NCBI GenBank assembly: GCA_028622995.1
Contig: JAJQJQ010000011.1
Coordinates: forward strand, 2,604,001-2,668,000
Direction: 5' to 3'
Origin: Panagrolaimus kolymaensis
Taxonomy: Eukaryota > Nematoda > Chromadorea > Rhabditida > Panagrolaimidae
DNA length: 64,000 nucleotides
The notes below the pieces were generated by a model. That model was not told the DNA's origin and did no database searches. It saw only the letters and a program-made list of their open reading frames with translations. The translations under genes and the position numbers were made by a program. Positions 63,921 to 64,000 of the stretch are shown piece by piece (within the stretch, counting starts at the first letter, position 1; each line of letters begins with the position of its first letter).

Positions 63921-64000
63921 ATGCATACCGGAAATGGCAATAAAATTGGTGTTTTTGAAGCCATTGCTTATTGTATTGGAGATATTATTGGATCTGGTAA
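63921..64000 (+). CDS. Amino-acid permease, N-terminal fragment (cut by window end)
   Basis: From ATG at 63921 the frame reads MHTGNGNKIGVFEAIAYCIGDIIGSG and runs off the window. The pattern K-IG-x3-AI-x-Y-x-IG-x-IIGSG is the start of membrane helix 1 in the APC superfamily, especially SLC7 light-chain transporters (nematode aat family), where GSG unwinds the helix to bind the substrate backbone. Only 26 residues are visible. The frame is closed by TAA shortly upstream, so this ATG or a spliced exon end just before it is the start. Confidence 0.5.
   Translation, partial: MHTGNGNKIGVFEAIAYCIGDIIGSG

Noticed and set aside
63776..63964. Minus-strand open frame at window end
   Set aside because: The plus strand here reads as a permease helix 1 with the IIGSG motif, so the minus frame is its complement.

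Overview
The window looks like nuclear DNA of a free-living or parasitic nematode. The evidence is: A+T-rich DNA full of A/T homopolymers; introns mostly 43-80 nt with GTAAG-type donors and TTTTAG/TTTCAG acceptors; a U-rich acceptor-like site just before several start codons, as expected for spliced-leader trans-splicing; and the gene content (MSP-domain protein, GluCl-type channel, F-box protein, C-type lectin, short alanyl-tRNA synthetase). I did not identify the species. A clade IV rhabditid is only a guess. No tRNA, rRNA, CRISPR array or viral segment was recognised.

Layout. 1-9234: long gene-poor A/T-rich stretch. 9235-20000: seven-finger C2H2 protein (+), F-box protein (-), acidic/basic nuclear protein resembling CAAP1 (+), SENP6/7-type SUMO protease (-), RNF113 splicing factor (-). 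20553-26026: ESCRT-III CHMP2/VPS2 (+), ALKBH7 dioxygenase (-), carnitine palmitoyltransferase 1 (-). 27867-31659: R3HDM4-like protein (-) and a ZC3H4/6/8-type CCCH protein carrying a 70-residue tandem repeat (-). 31660-38338: gene-poor, with one hAT-type MITE (33168-33554) and one 65-aa membrane protein. 38339-43774: tail-anchored MSP-domain protein (-) head-to-head with myosin VI (+). 43775-45714: odd hairpins and a GC-rich hAT-type MITE (45225-45428). 45715-47371: TAF3-like histone-fold protein. 49375-53149: three small membrane or secreted genes, including a possible amidated-neuropeptide precursor and a double C-type lectin. 53436-55063: PACRG-family gene with another gene nested in one of its introns. 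55395-58005: GluCl-like channel subunit with an unusual pore. 59686-60679: mitochondrial ribosomal protein mL50. 60925-63595: alanyl-tRNA synthetase reduced to its catalytic half, followed 148 bp later by a selenoprotein-S-like/glutaredoxin fusion, a candidate operon. 63921-64000: probable first codons of an amino-acid permease.

The gene models were built by hand. Every exon join was checked for reading frame, and all joins keep frame with GT-AG boundaries except two: the CHMP2 intron 1 (no GT-AG pair restores the frame) and the last mL50 intron (GC-AG). The most notable points are the selenoprotein-S/glutaredoxin fusion, the GluCl M2 segment with proline at 2' and no proline at -2', the putative amidated peptide precursor, two MITEs each with a perfect 8-bp target duplication, and the nested gene in PACRG. 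The genes are mostly unrelated housekeeping genes. Apart from the candidate operon I see no common pathway.
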